Of a DNA stretch of 64,000 nucleotides, positions 32,343 to 44,565 are shown one piece after another. The notes under the pieces are model-generated. The model did no database searches and was not told the DNA's origin. It saw nothing but the letters and a program-made list of their open reading frames with translations. The translations under genes and the position numbers were made by a program. Origin of the DNA: Parelaphostrongylus tenuis (Eukaryota; Nematoda; Chromadorea; Rhabditida; Metastrongylidae). Every line of letters starts with the position of its first letter. Positions within the stretch are counted from its first letter, which is position 1. Location: NCBI GenBank assembly GCA_019055375.1, contig JAHQIW010003882.1:124001-188000 (forward strand), in the 5' to 3' direction.

Positions 32343-34428
32343 ATCAGCCTTAAATTGCTTTTAACTTCTTTGTAAATATAGAAACACTTCTTTCATTTAT
32401 CGTTGCCCCACCACAAGTCGCTGATGAGGTCAAATACGTATTCAATCATTTTACAATGCGACTAATGAGGTCGGATTGACGCATCCTCACAGGATTGATA
32501 AACAATGTAAGCATAATTTTTATCCTTAGTTTTTGGGCAAGCAGCTTTTTGGTAGGCAATAATATACCAATGATTATTCAAATTCCGCGTTTGATTTTCA
32601 TTTAGAGCAGTACTTAGTCCGCACTTTCCCATATCATACTTTTCGTTATTCTCGAGCATTGGATGAATGATTGTCGTCATTCAAAGATAATTGCCTTGGA
32701 AAGGTTTGTCTGATAGAATGCGTATTACGTCATCTAAAATCTCATTGAATACGACTCGAAAGATTCTAATTTCTGCGAATTTAAGTTGGTGGGCGCAGCT
32801 AAGTCTGTCATCATTTAGACGTTCAAGTCAATCAACTGTCAGGCTGCTGGCGAGAGTTTTGATGAAATCAACAATCCAATTTCCATTGAGCCGACTATCT
32901 GAAAATCACGACAGATACGAAGGGTAAAATGGAGCAACTGAGATTCTTGGGTTTCCACTTCCTTCTCGTGGGAAAAAAAATAATTCCTAGTATAATTTTC
33001 AAGGGAAGTGAAAAAGTTATTGTTATGAAAGATCTTATGCCAAAGAATACACTGTACCATGCTTGAAAAGGGCGCAAGCACAGCAAAGAAAATATTGAAT
33101 TCAAAGTCATTTTTCTCGTAGAAGATCCTGAACAATACCAAAAAAAAAACTTTCGAAACGATTTCAGTGAAATCTAAGAACTAAAGGAGAAGTCGAGGGG
33201 ACTACTTTGTCATCACACATAGCTTCACCACGTGCATTATGTTGCATTTTTGACTTGGGACAGACACATTCCTCAACTATGTGAATTCTGTTCCGCTAGC
33301 ATTGTTCGATAAGTGAAACATTTACGGATGGGAAATTTCTAACGTTCCATGTGGCTGATTTCATGCAGCTGTAATTTAGGCTATGGGTTTTTTTTTATTC
33401 TGCTAAAATTACGGTTGCCTTCGGCTCACGAGATTGCGTGAATTTAACTCGTCCGAACCTCTAATGGCCTCTAAAGACAGGAAAAAGTAAAAGCGCTGCA
33501 CAATCCGAATTGAATATTGTTTAACAACGTGATGTTTGCATGTAAAGAACGATTAGAATAGCGGGGAAAGGCGCTTATCATCCCGCTATGGATGCATCAC
33601 GCATTTAACTCCATTCGCAGCGGCGAGAAGATGATTAAATGCACCTAAAGCCCCATACAGCCACTTGCAGAAGCTACCCATGTAATGCAGCCAGCGCTTT
33701 TATCTTACTAAACAAGCCGGTCATTGAGTTCTCCACCTAAAACAATGGAAAGCTTGGTTTGAGTGCGTCACAGAATTGAGTCAATGCATGGTGAATCAAA
33801 TTTAAGCACATCGTACTCTGTAATACACATAAAGTTGATGATGAATGCCAATTCCAATAAAAAATCAGTTTAGAACTCTTAGTCGCTGTAAATACAAATA
33901 CTTTTGTGCCGGTAAAATGGTGAGATTTCTAGAATGTTAATTCCTCTGAGCTCGTTTGAAATTCGCTATTATGGACAAACAAAAAAAACATAACTTTATT
34001 TTGGTCTTGCTACACCCACACCCGAACATCATCGTGTTCTGTTGAATTAGATGCCGCTTATTTGATCGCTCTGCTAGTCAAAACAGAATAAAGAGAAAGC
34101 AAAAAGAAACAAAGAAAAAATCAGCTACTCAGAAGCACGAAATTTGCCGTTATTGAATAAAGAGACTTTCACTTTGCTGTCAAAGAGCTGAATCTTGTAA
34201 TGATTCTTAGCTCGTTTAACAAAATTCATCACTAGCATCTTCTTTCGGGTGGACTTTTTGGAACCGGAAAATAATACGCATTGCTGCGGATTTTCCAAAG
34301 GTTTTCCAATCAAGTATGTCTCATAGCAAGCAAAGACATTTTAAAACATCGCATTAATCATTTTGAAAACAGACAAAAGACAATATGAACAAAGAGCAGT
34401 AGATTATTGGTGAATTTTTTTGCATTCC
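32343..34428. other. No supported gene
   Basis: Open segments 32462-32680 (minus), 32691-32927 (plus) and 32839-33141 (minus) lack recognised motifs. Poly-A/T runs near 33143 and 33385. No repeat shared with other parts of the window was found. Confidence 0.5.
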
Positions 34429-34825
34429 GATGTCATATAGAGTTAAATGGTACAGTGGTAGTAATGGGTTTATTTCTGGACTATTAGGCCGTTCCATATG
34501 TTTTAGAACTAAAGCAATAAACACGAAAATCATTAGTCAGAATTAATTAGAAATGCATGGTTTCGGTAGTGTTCAATTGCACATTTAACTGCGAACACTT
34601 TGGCATGTAACTAGCCTCTACTTGCTATGAGATGGAGCTGTCGTGGGAACAAACTTGCGTGCTACTCATGCACGAATAGCGCGTAAAGGAAAATGCCATT
34701 GAAGCGATGCGCAAGTTTAATGGAGTGTCCTGTGGACGGCCAGAGCGCCACTGATCCTCCAGACTGTTCTCTCCTGCTTTGATGCCATATATAGTTAGGT
34801 GGTGCAGTGACAGTGATGGAGTTCA
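34429..34825. repeat. Pair of ~45-bp direct repeats around a foldback arm
   Basis: 'gatgtcatatagagttaaat' (34429 on) and 'gatgccatatatagttaggt' (34781 on) begin two similar 45-base stretches, both continuing with 'ggt(a/g)cagtg..agt.atgg'. They enclose the foldback-family arm at 34553-34780, whose similarity stops exactly where the second repeat begins. Confidence 0.55.
34553..34780 (+). mobile_element. Foldback-family element, one arm plus centre
   Basis: Aligns with the left arm and centre of the inverted-repeat element at 51843-52305. Shared blocks are the end 'tgcatggtttcggta', 'acttgct(a)tgagatggagct', 'gcgcgtaaaggaaaatgcc' and the centre 'ctgatcctccagactgttct'. The matching right arm is absent, so this is a half element. 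Confidence 0.7.
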
Positions 34826-35479
34826 TTTCGGTTAACCGGTGGGGAATGAAGAAACGACCCTTCTCGCTGAACAAGAAATTTTTTCAAGAATCTGTAACGA
34901 TTTGAAAGCTCAAATCTAGGGAAACTGTTGAACATGCTCAATTTTTTGAAAAGGCCTCTTTATAGCGCTGTAGCGTGTAAAATGAAACTATGTTTAACAT
35001 ATTCTTTTTATTATTTTGCTTTTATGTCGCTGGACAAACCCTTCCCTTAAAGTGATAGTATCGTTCGATAGCTCAGATCTTAAAAGAATCAAAGCACGTT
35101 TGCTTTTCAGAAGAGATTTTCTGATACCGTCGTAGCAAAAAATAAAATTTCGGTGTTGCACAGAGGCGTACTTCTCGCAGAATACAGCAGATCGTAAGTA
35201 ACTGAACGACGGGTAGTTTTAATTGATCCAAAGCCAATTTTACAGTGTAATTTTCAAAATAAGATTGAGTTTCACCCATGCCACGCATTTACATGTCGGC
35301 TAGGGCGTGCGCGTGACCGTGAGCCGATACGCGACCAATCGATGGCACGGATGCGATTCACATGTGCAGTGCGATTTGTGTTACTGAATTTAGGATTTTT
35401 CTCCGTTATGATTAAAAAACATAGGTAGAACATTGATTCTAATCTCAAGGAGGTAAGTTCTTAATGATAAAAGCGCGCA
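34826..35479. other. No supported gene
   Basis: A 71-aa minus-strand open segment (35073-35288) has no motif. A splice donor-like 'gaggtaagt' occurs at about 35450. Confidence 0.45.
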
Positions 35480-35758
35480 GCGTGTGTGAAACGTAATTTG
35501 TTTCAAATGCCAAAGCGCTATAAAATGGCCTTTTCAAAAATGAGCACGTTAAGCACTCTTCGAGATTTTAGCGTTCGAACGATAGTGCAATGGAAAGGCT
35601 TTGTCGAAGCAAAAGAGTCGTTTCTTCATCACCTGTCTGATCACCAAAATTATTCAATGATGGTACTCATTACGAAAACGGAGTTGATATTACCCCGTCC
35701 CAAACTCACGAGTCTCCCACATTGCAAAATCAAAAAAGTGCAGCCAAACTTGTTTGGG
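35480..35758 (+). CDS. Candidate exon, unknown family
   Basis: Open in one frame from about 35480 to a good donor GGG/GTAAGC at 35758/35759, with a weak acceptor ('gcgcgcag') just upstream. The peptide reads PKRYKMAFSKMSTLSTLRDF, then TIVQWKGFVEAKESFLHHLS, then LPRPKLTSLPHCKIKKVQPN. Composition is protein-like but no family is recognised. Confidence 0.25.
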
Positions 35759-36782
35759 GTAAGCTTATTCCTCCCGATCTAAGCGGAATCTCTCTATCAG
35801 GATCATGTTAGAATTTTTTGAACAATCAATTCGAGCATCATTCAACGACATTCATAACAAAGACAAAATCCTCGGACACTAGAGAATCACATAGTTTCAT
35901 GGACGATGGTTGCGAAGAAACGACTAGATGCAAGAACAGCTGCTACCTACATAGTATATATGATGATAGGTCGCTGAACTAAGATATAGTAAATAATGCT
36001 GAGTAGAAAAGCCTTCTGACGCCAATGAATCTTTTGTGAAAACTACTAGAATGCTTTAAATCTCAGTGAAGACCTCATCGGATTTTTTCTGATTGGCTCA
36101 ATATAATCTTGTCATATATTAATAGGACTATGAACGCTCTCAAAGCTCGAGAATCTCCATCTGAGACAACAATATATTCCGAATTACGCAAGTCAGTCAT
36201 ATCGTCTATGGATAGTACAGACTACTTTAAAACCTTCAGTGGAGTATTTACATAAAGGAATAACTTTGCTTTGAAGTTTTTAAAAAGCACATTCGCTATC
36301 GCAGTTCGCTCATTTAAAGTCAAATTTTGAATTCGATTGGATTTCGAAGACAGCTTTAAAGCTGAACATGATTGAATAAGGCGATGTCGTCAACAGCAGA
36401 AGCGGCTGACAAAGTAATAGGCATGTAGGCGGTGCTCAAATCCGAACTTCACAATTGCAACCGAATTCGGTCGCGGTCGCGGAAACCCGTGCTCATCGGC
36501 GGAATCCGGACGAACGGGCCGATGAAAGTTCTAAAATGACATCATTCGCCGACTCCTATTTTCAATTCATTTAAGCTCACATGCATAAATAAAAGTAAAA
36601 TTCCTTCGAAGGATCTGGGAAACAAAGGATGATTGAGTTAAAGTATTCGCTGTTCATCAATCTCTAAGAGATTCTCCACGAAAACGACTTTATTCATAGC
36701 ATCAGAGAGGCGATTGCACATTTTGCTTGCTCAATCACTTGCGGTCTCCTGAAGTCAGTGTTTATTTTTCATTGTTCAAATG
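35759..36782. other. No supported gene; GC-rich patch
   Basis: A GC-richer stretch (about 36460-36530, with 'ggtcgcggtcgcggaaaccc') stands out in otherwise featureless sequence. Confidence 0.45.
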
Positions 36783-36906
36783 CGAATCCGGTACCACTTT
36801 GGCAACACAAAAATCTCTGGCTCATGGAAAACTTGGGGTGAGGGACTGAACCCAAGGATCACCCACGTATTTTAGAGCACCTGTAACTATTGCGCTAATC
36901 ATGCCC
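36783..36906 (-). mobile_element. SINE1 fragment, strongly diverged
   Basis: The right part of a minus-strand SINE1: 'aatccggtaccact', a loose core, 'ggactgaaccca' at the B-box position, and 'agagcacctgtaactattgc' at the A-box position. The tail half is missing. Confidence 0.45.
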
Positions 36907-37770
36907 TGCCTCACGAATAAAGATGGAAGAACATAAATAGGGGTCTAAGCAGATTCTCAGTGAGGCTTGAAGTGAGTTTTACTAGTAGTAGAACATTGCT
37001 CCTAGGGTACTCTCAGGAGGATTCAACCCGAAATTCGAGATAGTTATTTGTCAAAACTCATGTTTTATTTTGTTTATTCTCTACTACTCCTTCATCTGAC
37101 ATGACATTATATCATATTGCATCCAATGTGTAGTAAATAGGTAAAGATTCTGAGAACATAGGCGTAAAGAAAATAAAGAAAATTTGATTCATAGTTCTCG
37201 TCAAAACTAAACAAAAGCATTTATTCTAAACTAATTGCCTTGGAAAATAAAGTGGTTCGTCCTGCATTGTCGTTCGGACAAGGCAGATCCATCACGTCAT
37301 GTGCAGTTGAGGCTGACTGGAATAAGAACGGATTTCATATCTGCAAGCAGAGCAAGACAAGCCACCAGTGAAAAATATTTTGAGTTTATTGCAGCGAGAA
37401 ATCTCAGTTTAAGTGATAAACACGTTCTATGAGACCTTAGAAAAATTCATAAGGAAAATTCCAAAGACTTGATGAAGTTCAAAAATAGAAAAGCCGTTTC
37501 ATTATGGAAAATTTGTTTTTTGAATAAAAGCTCATGTAAACACAATTTGAAGGTTGACTTGTGAACAAAAACGAATCAAATAGAAACTGTGAAGTACGAC
37601 TTGTATTTTTTCTTTTGTTAGATTGGCAAGAAGTTCTGGAACATTTGTAAAAACTGAATATTTATTATTTTACCAGACAAAAACAATAATAACTATTCTT
37701 CGAGATGAAGGCCATAGTTTTCTACAACTGCCATAGGACCGTCAAGTTGCGGATCTGTTCGAAGCAGCAC
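36907..37770. other. No supported gene
   Basis: A 65-aa open segment at 37235-37432 has no recognised motif. Confidence 0.45.
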
Positions 37771-37965
37771 TTGACGACAGTTCATCTTTCAAAGCAGCAA
37801 TCAAATCTTCGTTTTTCAACTTCGTTGGATGTCTTGAACGAAATATCCAGGCCTTAATGAGAAAATCTCACATAAGAAAGCGTATTATTCCTAGAACTTG
37901 CATGAAAGTTATCTCATGCTTATTGAAGTGCTCCAGAACTTTCCAACCGTAGTATTTTCTTCATT
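37771..37965 (-). pseudogene. Mariner remnant D (5' end, N-terminal fragment)
   Basis: Minus strand reads PTKLKNEDLIAALKDELSSS at about 37830-37770, part of the mariner DNA-binding N-terminus. Upstream (37856-37965) it resembles 47340-47462; that sequence begins, on the minus strand, 'ggttggaaagttctgg', like a mariner end. Compared with remnant E, the helix-turn-helix coding part between these pieces has been deleted. Confidence 0.65.
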
Positions 37966-38071
37966 TTCTTTTGGAAACAGCATGCCAGAAAATGTTTTTG
38001 AGCTTGAGTGACACTAATTGATCTGGACTGCAGAGATGTGCACAATCATCTTTTATTTCTAGTAGGGGCTC

Positions 38072-38223
38072 CCGTAGGGACAGTAGAGCTCCCGAGAGGA
38101 ATGACTAAAAAGACGAGAGGACGACGGGTTTTGCCTGACTAACGCCACTGTAAGGTCGAAACACGTGTATCGGGCTGTACAAGAGCTCATTACCAGACCA
38201 CATGACACGTTGGCTCAAACTAA
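38072..38223 (+). mobile_element. Solo arm of the 52.9-kb palindromic element family
   Basis: Aligns with the right arm of 52894-53220: 'gtagagctcccgagaggaatgac' parallels 'gtagaccccgaggaactgac', then 'ctgtaaggtcgaaacacgtg' parallels 'ctgtagggccgaaacacgtg', ending 'ttggctcaaa' against 'atggctcaaa'. No left arm precedes it. Confidence 0.65.
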
Positions 38224-38758
38224 GACCTCCATCTAAATGCATACTAGTTTTCTATTGCAAAGATTGGATATTGAATAATACACAGCATTTTTTCACTGCA
38301 GTTGTGACATTGTAAACTCATAACAGCATAAATCCAGTTAGCTGGCTGACGGCCTAACCCTTATGGGGCCACCGTTGTGATAGCCACACACACTACAAAT
38401 CGCCAATTTGCGGTATTTTATGAGGGTTTTTCATCGTTTTGGATAGAGTTTGGGGTTTCTAGCAATAGTTCGACTGTTTAAGATTTTCTCTTCACACTCG
38501 AATGCTTTTAGTGCAAATATACGCTTATGTCTAGAAAGAGAAGCTCTCTTTTAGTACAAAATCCCAATGATGTTGGCTTTTGTCAACCGCAACTTGTCAA
38601 ATGTAATTGTACCGATAATAAATATGCCCATGTTCTAGGTCACTGTGAGAAATTTAATCCGTACGTAAGAGGAAATTTGTAGGGCTGCTATTTGTTGCTC
38701 TTATCTCCTATGAAGGATAATGTAAAGCTGCTAGTTCTTGATATTGTGAGGGAAGTGA
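38224..38758. other. No supported gene
   Basis: Featureless AT-rich sequence upstream of the piggyBac-like remnant; it may hold that element's 5' part. Confidence 0.35.
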
Positions 38759-39856
38759 TGCCCAAATAAGTACTTTTATAAAAGGTCTTCTACATTAGTG
38801 AAATTTGGAATCTTAAACACTGCCTCCAAAAAAATGTTTCGCACTTTTGTCAGATGTGTAGTGAGCAAATTATTAGGTAAATCAAAGCCAAAGCGCTTGT
38901 ACGCGGAGGTAAGAATATACAATTTCATTGATCGCTCTCTCACATTCTCGCTATTAACCTATCACATCATTGTCTATTTGTTAGTTTAGCTGCTTACGAG
39001 TATTCGCTCCTCTTCTCCATCTTAATGTCGATGCGATTTATTACTCCGTTACAACTACAACTTGCTATGTTGTTTGCCAATATTCGAGAGCTTGCCTTTC
39101 AGCGCTATCATGTCAAGAGAAAAAGACGGGAAGCCTTAGGAGAAGGAGACTGGGAAGCTTTTGAAAATGAAGAATTGGAAACTATGTTCCAAGGCTTGGC
39201 TCTAAGCGCTGGCGAGGACACCGGTAACGAATCAGACGCGAGCATAGACAAGAGCGTGCACACTCCGCAAGGTTCTGAGGATGACGATGACGGAACTGAC
39301 AATGCACAAAGAGCTCTTCTGAATGTTGACATTGTAGTTGGTGATTAAACTGCCAATGTGCAGCCACCCATCGGCCTGCCCTTTGATACTCGGCGACAGG
39401 TGTCCAACATAGTATTGTTACATGTGCCGGCAACCTGCTCATTTTTACAAACTGCTCTTGACCAATATGTGGGAGTTGATTGTGGAGCAGACAAACATCT
39501 ATGGAACTCAGAAAAACGCCGATTAGGAGATACCACTGTAGAAGAAATGAAGATATTCATAATTTTTGTGTATGCACATGAGTGTTGTGACGCTACCACA
39601 CCCACCTGAAAAATCATTGGAGTAGTCATCTGTGATACCCAGGCGTATTCTCGAAGCCATTTCGCCACGTCGTGGATGTTGTATTGTATGTTATAGAAAA
39701 CTGGTAATACGTGTAAATACTGCTTGTGCTCGATACAGAGGCAAAAGAATAGGCACGAGGTGCAGTCGATGTAAGCAGTATATTTGTTTACTTTGTTTCA
39801 ACACCGCTCCTTCAAAATGTGTTGTTAGGCGTTTTGGGGTTCGACAAGTTGCATAA
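38759..39856 (+). pseudogene. piggyBac-like transposase remnant with intron, catalytic core lost
   Basis: Three coding pieces line up. Piece 1 (38759-38909; KLLGKSKPKRLYAE) ends at a donor GAG/GTAAGA. A 193-base intron ends in GCCTTTCAG at 39102. Piece 2 then continues in phase: RYHVKRKRREALGEGDWEAF, a long Asp/Glu/Ser-rich stretch, one in-frame TAA at 39346-39348, and in the same frame IGLPFDTRRQ...LQTALDQYVGV...LGDTTVEEMKIFIIFVYAHE. The last motif resembles the start of the piggyBac transposase domain. Piece 3 (39632-39856, +1 frame) is PRRILEAISPRRGCCIVCYR...CSRCKQYICLLCF, the Cys-rich C-terminal finger of that family. Only about 20 bases separate domain start and finger, so the whole DDD catalytic region is gone. 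Dead transposase, or a trimmed fusion if the stop is an error. Confidence 0.6.
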
Positions 39857-40844
39857 TTTGGGCCGAAAAATCATACCGTATAATACTGAAGACATTTATG
39901 AACGAGAACTGATTATTCTAGGTTTTGATGCTTACTGTTATAGAACGCATAATTTTTTGAATGTAACAAGCAAAATTCTCGGCAACATGGGTGAATGCTG
40001 ACCTGTACTTATATCTAGAGCAGACTTCGATTAGTCGATGATTGTTGTATATTTTATTGTTTGCTGAATAAACACTTCAAACAAAAGATGAACAACATCA
40101 GTGGAAGGCTTGGGAAATTTAGGTGAGGAATATACAGTTTCTCCAGAGAAGTACTTTACAAGTTGATGATTGTGAGCTTTATGAAAGCTTATTCCACTGT
40201 GTGCTAAAAGTCACACCGCATAAGATTCTTGAAAAAGTCATAAATTGAAAAAAATCCGTTTCAGCTTCACAATGTTGCATATCGTCAAAAAATAAGAAGG
40301 AAGAAATGGAGATGCGTTATTTTTCCCATAATGTTACCTTGGTATTGAAAAGTGGGAATTTTTAGGACTTGTAAAGTTTCTTTTTACTAAAAGAGACTTC
40401 AGTAGAAGGCCTTTAGTGACATATATTTTTTCTGATCATGAATTGTCTCTAGAGCACAAATTTTATTATACAATCACCAAAACACCCATTGCGAAGTTCA
40501 AGAAATTAGATGTTCACTCAGAGTGTGAAATGCAGTCTCAATTCCTGCTTCAGGGCATCAGAAAATCAGTCTGAAAAGGCCAAATTAGTTTTTTATTTTA
40601 CACTTTTTGAGCTATCGAGTGATCACCAAAACTCTACTGTAAGGCCAGGCGTAAACGATAGCAAAGCACGCAAAGCACTGCGGAAGCGGAACGCAGTTTT
40701 TATTCATCGTTTTCACAGCGCTTGAAAAACCTATTTTTCTATTCAATTCAAAAACTAAATATATATTTAGAATCATCATTCCTCAAGCTATCGAATCATT
40801 ACTGAAACTTTGGTAAAAAAAACTTCTGCTTTGTGAAAGGACCA
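39857..40844. other. No supported gene
   Basis: Short open segments (39819-40001, 40510-40725) without recognised motifs. Confidence 0.4.
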
Positions 40845-40935
40845 TGTGAACACGAGTGCAAATCACACTGTGCACTCCGAGGAGAGAAAGCGATTTTCTT
40901 TCCCTTGCTACAGCTTACTGAAAAAATACTTCCAA
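40845..40935 (-). repeat. Short repeat shared with 46655-46740
   Basis: 'cacgagtgcaaatcacactgtgcactccg' here parallels 'caagagtgcagaacacatatgcactccg' at 46668, followed in both by 'ttctcttcgttgctaca'-like sequence. At 46.7 kb the match lies just downstream of mariner N-terminal coding sequence, so both may be internal mariner sequence. Confidence 0.45.
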
Positions 40936-41624
40936 AATTCGAGGACACCATCAAAACCGCAATTTTTTCAGCTGGAAAAGAAAAGAAAACTAGACAAGCA
41001 CGAGATGGAGCCAGTTCAAGAACCACGTTTGTATAGAATGCTACTATACTATGTATCATACGATGTTGATGATATGCAAAACTTTTAACTTTGGAAGGAA
41101 GTTGATTCCGCGCCTTACTCTTTCGCGGCGCGTGTTAGTCACATCACTACGTGGCTCCTATTCTGATATCACTCATTCTGTGATACAAGATATCAATTCT
41201 GACAGCCTAGCACTCAACGGCTTGGTCTAGTAACAACTTCTAAGCATATATGCCGATATGCTTCATTTCAATGCGATTCTTCACATTTGTGATAGTAAAC
41301 GCTATAAATTCGACTTAACCACTTGGCGAGCACATGTGCCGTTTTCGGAACATAGCGTGCGCCGTGCTCGCGGCTGCCGCGGTGAGTACGTATCAACACG
41401 CTTCCATGGAGATAGAAGTTTGTTTATCTAAAGCTCTAAGACGACATTATTGGCATTAATGATGGAATGTCACAGAGGAAACTTCTATAAACGGATTTTT
41501 GGTAAAAAATAACGTCTATCTGCCGCAAATCAATGTGTGCTCGAAGAAAATCACATCCCTTTGAAAGGAAACTTGATTTCAGCCGTTAAAGAACATTTGC
41601 TTCTTCGCTCGTGATCTATGTTTT
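40936..41624. other. Spacer; GC-rich patch near 41330-41400
   Basis: Mostly AT-rich, with a GC-rich stretch ('cgtgcgccgtgctcgcggct'). The last 300 bases may be a fourth, most diverged unit of the composite repeat that follows. Confidence 0.4.
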
Positions 41625-43785
41625 TGTACTCATTTGATAGCTTGAAAAATGCCGATCCTCAACACTTAGCTTAGATTTTTGCGAAACTTTCATATTTCAT
41701 TCTACTAATCGAAAACAGACAAGACTTTGCTTTCAAAGTGTGTTGCCCCATTCCCACAGCGGATTTTTTTGGTATTATATACTAGAATTTAGATGCTAAG
41801 CAAACGTTCTCGCTATGAAAAATTAACTGTCATTGAATGGGCTTCCATAAACGTATTTTTATAAGAAAGAGCACCCTGTTGTCCTGAAAGTCTACACTAT
41901 TCCTCAAGAACTGCAATATGCGGTCGCATTTATGTGAACAGTGCTTATGTTTCCATCGAGTTATTAGTAGTTATTCGCTAGTTTGAGATTAGAAAATTTT
42001 AGCAATAAGCTTGGTCTGTGAGAGTACGAAAAGACAACTGAAAAGAGAATTACGTTTTGCTTTCGGAATAAGGCTTCAACTTTACAGCGACTTTTGGGAA
42101 TATGTCGTGCATTTCGATCTTGAGAAACTTTTATACTAATAAAATTATGCTGAAGAGACTATCATAAAGGATCTTACAGTGTAGATTAACCCCATGTAAC
42201 AGGAAATAGTCTATGTTTCAACGAGAAAACCACGTTGTCGTGAAAGGAATATATTTCCAAGTGTTTTCTAACATTCGTTCCTTCCTTTTTCATTTACGTT
42301 TTTGTAGTCATTCGATAGTTTCAAAAATCTAGATTTTCATACTGAGTTTGCTTTAAGAAAAAGCTTTTACAGTAAGTACGGCTAACTAAAAGCAAGGTAA
42401 AGTTTTGCAATCGGTATTCATTTTTCCAACTTCACCGGGGATTTTTGGTTTTTTCATAGTGAGATTTTGATTTCAGAGAAACTTTGTAACCATAAAATAT
42501 TGAATATTAGTAGGTAGATTTCTATAAACTTTCTAATAGAAAGAGAATTTAGTTGTCCAAAAAATTTCCACTTTTTAGTACGAGCTGTGCGAAGTGCTGT
42601 CACATTTTGTGAAATGTATTCGTGTTTCCCTGCATTTTTTCAAATAAAAGATATTTTCACTCGATGACTAGTAGTCAATCAATAGCTTGAGAAATGTACA
42701 TTTTTGTACTATGCCTGGTTTATAGACAGGCTTTTTTGGGAAGCAATAGCATCGCGGGAAAAAATACGCCTCGCCTTTGCAATAATAATCTCATTGCTTG
42801 GAATTTGCCAAAGGTTCTCTTGACAGTTATTTAGCAAAATTTAGATGATGTGAACACTTTATTTTCACAAGACAGCAACATGTTTTTGCAGGCATTTTTA
42901 GTAGGAAGTACGCCAACACATCCCAAGAATCCGCGTTCAACAGGAAAACCACAAAAATGAGTTTACTTCCAACTCTTACTCCTCATTTCTGTCTGATATC
43001 TTGTAGGAGTAAGGTCGCCTTTTTCGATCTCATCATTCTTCCGATCGCCATAAATATCTGTCTGATGTTCATTCAGACACACTTGGCTTCAGGCCCAGAG
43101 TTGTACTGTACAGGCAAAAGTACCCAACTCCTCTTTGCCTTCAGTAACTATATTCTAGAAATTCACAAGACCGATGTGTAAATAAATCTATGATTAGCTA
43201 AGCATGGAGTAAAAGCTTCAAGTTTTTACTTGAAAGTGTAGGCGGAAGGAGCGAATCAAATCTTGCGGTGGAGGGAATACTCCCACTGGTGATAACGATG
43301 CCAACGGAAATAGTTGGGCAACAGGAAGTCTCCGTTTTACTGTTAACGTCTAATCACCTGGATGAGGAGATCACATTTGGATTATTTTGGGAGCTGGGAA
43401 TTCAATCGAGCACAAGAAATCTTCTTGAAGGCATCAAGTGAAAGGAATATGTAGGGCACGTAAACGGTACAAAATATCCAGTGTCAAAATCACCGCGATA
43501 AAATGCGCCCGCAGTACAGAGTAAACGCGGATAAAAAAATTAGTGCCCATGAATCGACAGAACAAAATCTTTTTGTACTTCAAAAAAGCCCCAACTTTAG
43601 GAGTTCACTAGTAATCGAGAAATTATTGAGAATCACTGATGAGGTGGCATTGGATGCAGTGTGCAGCATTATTTTTAACAAACAAGTGATCAGTTTCTCA
43701 TTTTCAATCATTATCATAAATTTGATATATTTCATAGAATGAAGTAGTTTCAAAACTGGAAGATTTCTACCGTAATTTTTTTCAG
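41625..43785 (+). repeat. Composite repeat, copy 2, with ~340-bp tandem units
   Basis: Homologue of 10885-12790. The landmark 'tagt(t/c)attcg.tagttt' recurs at about 41628, 41968, 42305 and 42672 (spacings 340, 337, 367), so at least three and perhaps four tandem units exist. Similarity to copy 1 resumes at about 43200-43785 ('ggcggaaggagcg...gcggtggagggaatactccc', 'acgtaaacggtac', 'atccagtgtcaaaatcac'). Between 42735 and 43200 the two copies differ. Unit-to-unit similarity within a copy is lower than that between corresponding units of the copies, so the array predates duplication. Confidence 0.75.
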
Positions 43786-43865
43786 GAGAACAAAGAGATA
43801 GTGCTTGATTTTCGATTGTTCTTCATATGAGGCAATAAGAACCATAAGTTGTCAACATGAAAAAT

Positions 43866-44182
43866 AAAAGATAATATGAATGATAAATGAATGAATATGG
43901 ATAAGATAGGACAAAAATGTTCCGTAACAGTATGAAAAACACCATTTTCGTGTGTATCTGGCTTTTCCCCTGGAGCGCGGGGTTCGAGGAAGGATAATTG
44001 GCAATGTTCTTGCTACAAGTAACCTTACCAAAGTCCTTTCTATCATCTCTCATGACTTGTTGGAGATTAATAAATCCTCTTGGTGACGATAAAAGTAAAA
44101 AGTCAATTAGAAGACTGCCGTATTGTGAATGTAGCTGGCCGCGCCCACCGCGCCCAGATTTCACTTGGTCGCCAAGTGGTTA
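43866..44182 (+). repeat. Dispersed 0.3-kb repeat D, copy 2
   Basis: Full-length partner of 19574-19890, here uninterrupted by a mariner: 'aatatgaatgataaatgaatgaatatgg' continues upstream past the point where mariner C sits in the other copy. It follows the composite repeat after about 80 bases, so it may be part of a larger unit. Open frames on the minus strand (113 and 64 aa) are incidental. Confidence 0.7.
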
Positions 44183-44298
44183 ACGATTATACCATAGATA
44201 TTATTTCGTAGTGCAATTCTTGAAAAGAATGGTTTACAAACTGGTTATACCACAAAGTATCAATTATCGATTATTAGGAGGTTCTACATGCTAAATTT

Positions 44299-44565
44299 TT
44301 CTATGTTGCGCAATGGTTAAAGATGCCCTGTAATGTATACGTGCTTGTTGGTTTGATGTCGCGTTTCGGGCCTACCAGCTCTCTCATCCCTCCGGGGTCA
44401 ACAATCTGATATCAAACTTATCTAGGAAGTTAGCAAGCCGTATCTGATATATCGACCATCACGAGTCATTGTGTAGACCAGATATGTAATTAATAGACTT
44501 CAATGATGCTTGGTAAATATACGGCAAGTCTCTCGGGAATTGACGGGTGGCTGGAACTTCACTAC
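44299..44565 (+). mobile_element. SINE1 copy, strongly diverged
   Basis: Head 'tatgttgcgcaatggttaaagatgccctg' parallels 'catgtggcgcagtggttagaggtgccctg'. The core keeps 'ctctcatccctccggggtcaac' and 'cgagtcattgtgtagaccagatatg', and the end is 'ctcgggaattgacgggtggct'. Confidence 0.65.

Noticed and set aside
43823..44164. 113-codon minus-strand open frame
   Set aside because: Lies on repeat D, whose other copy (19574-19890) has no comparable frame, so the frame is not conserved.
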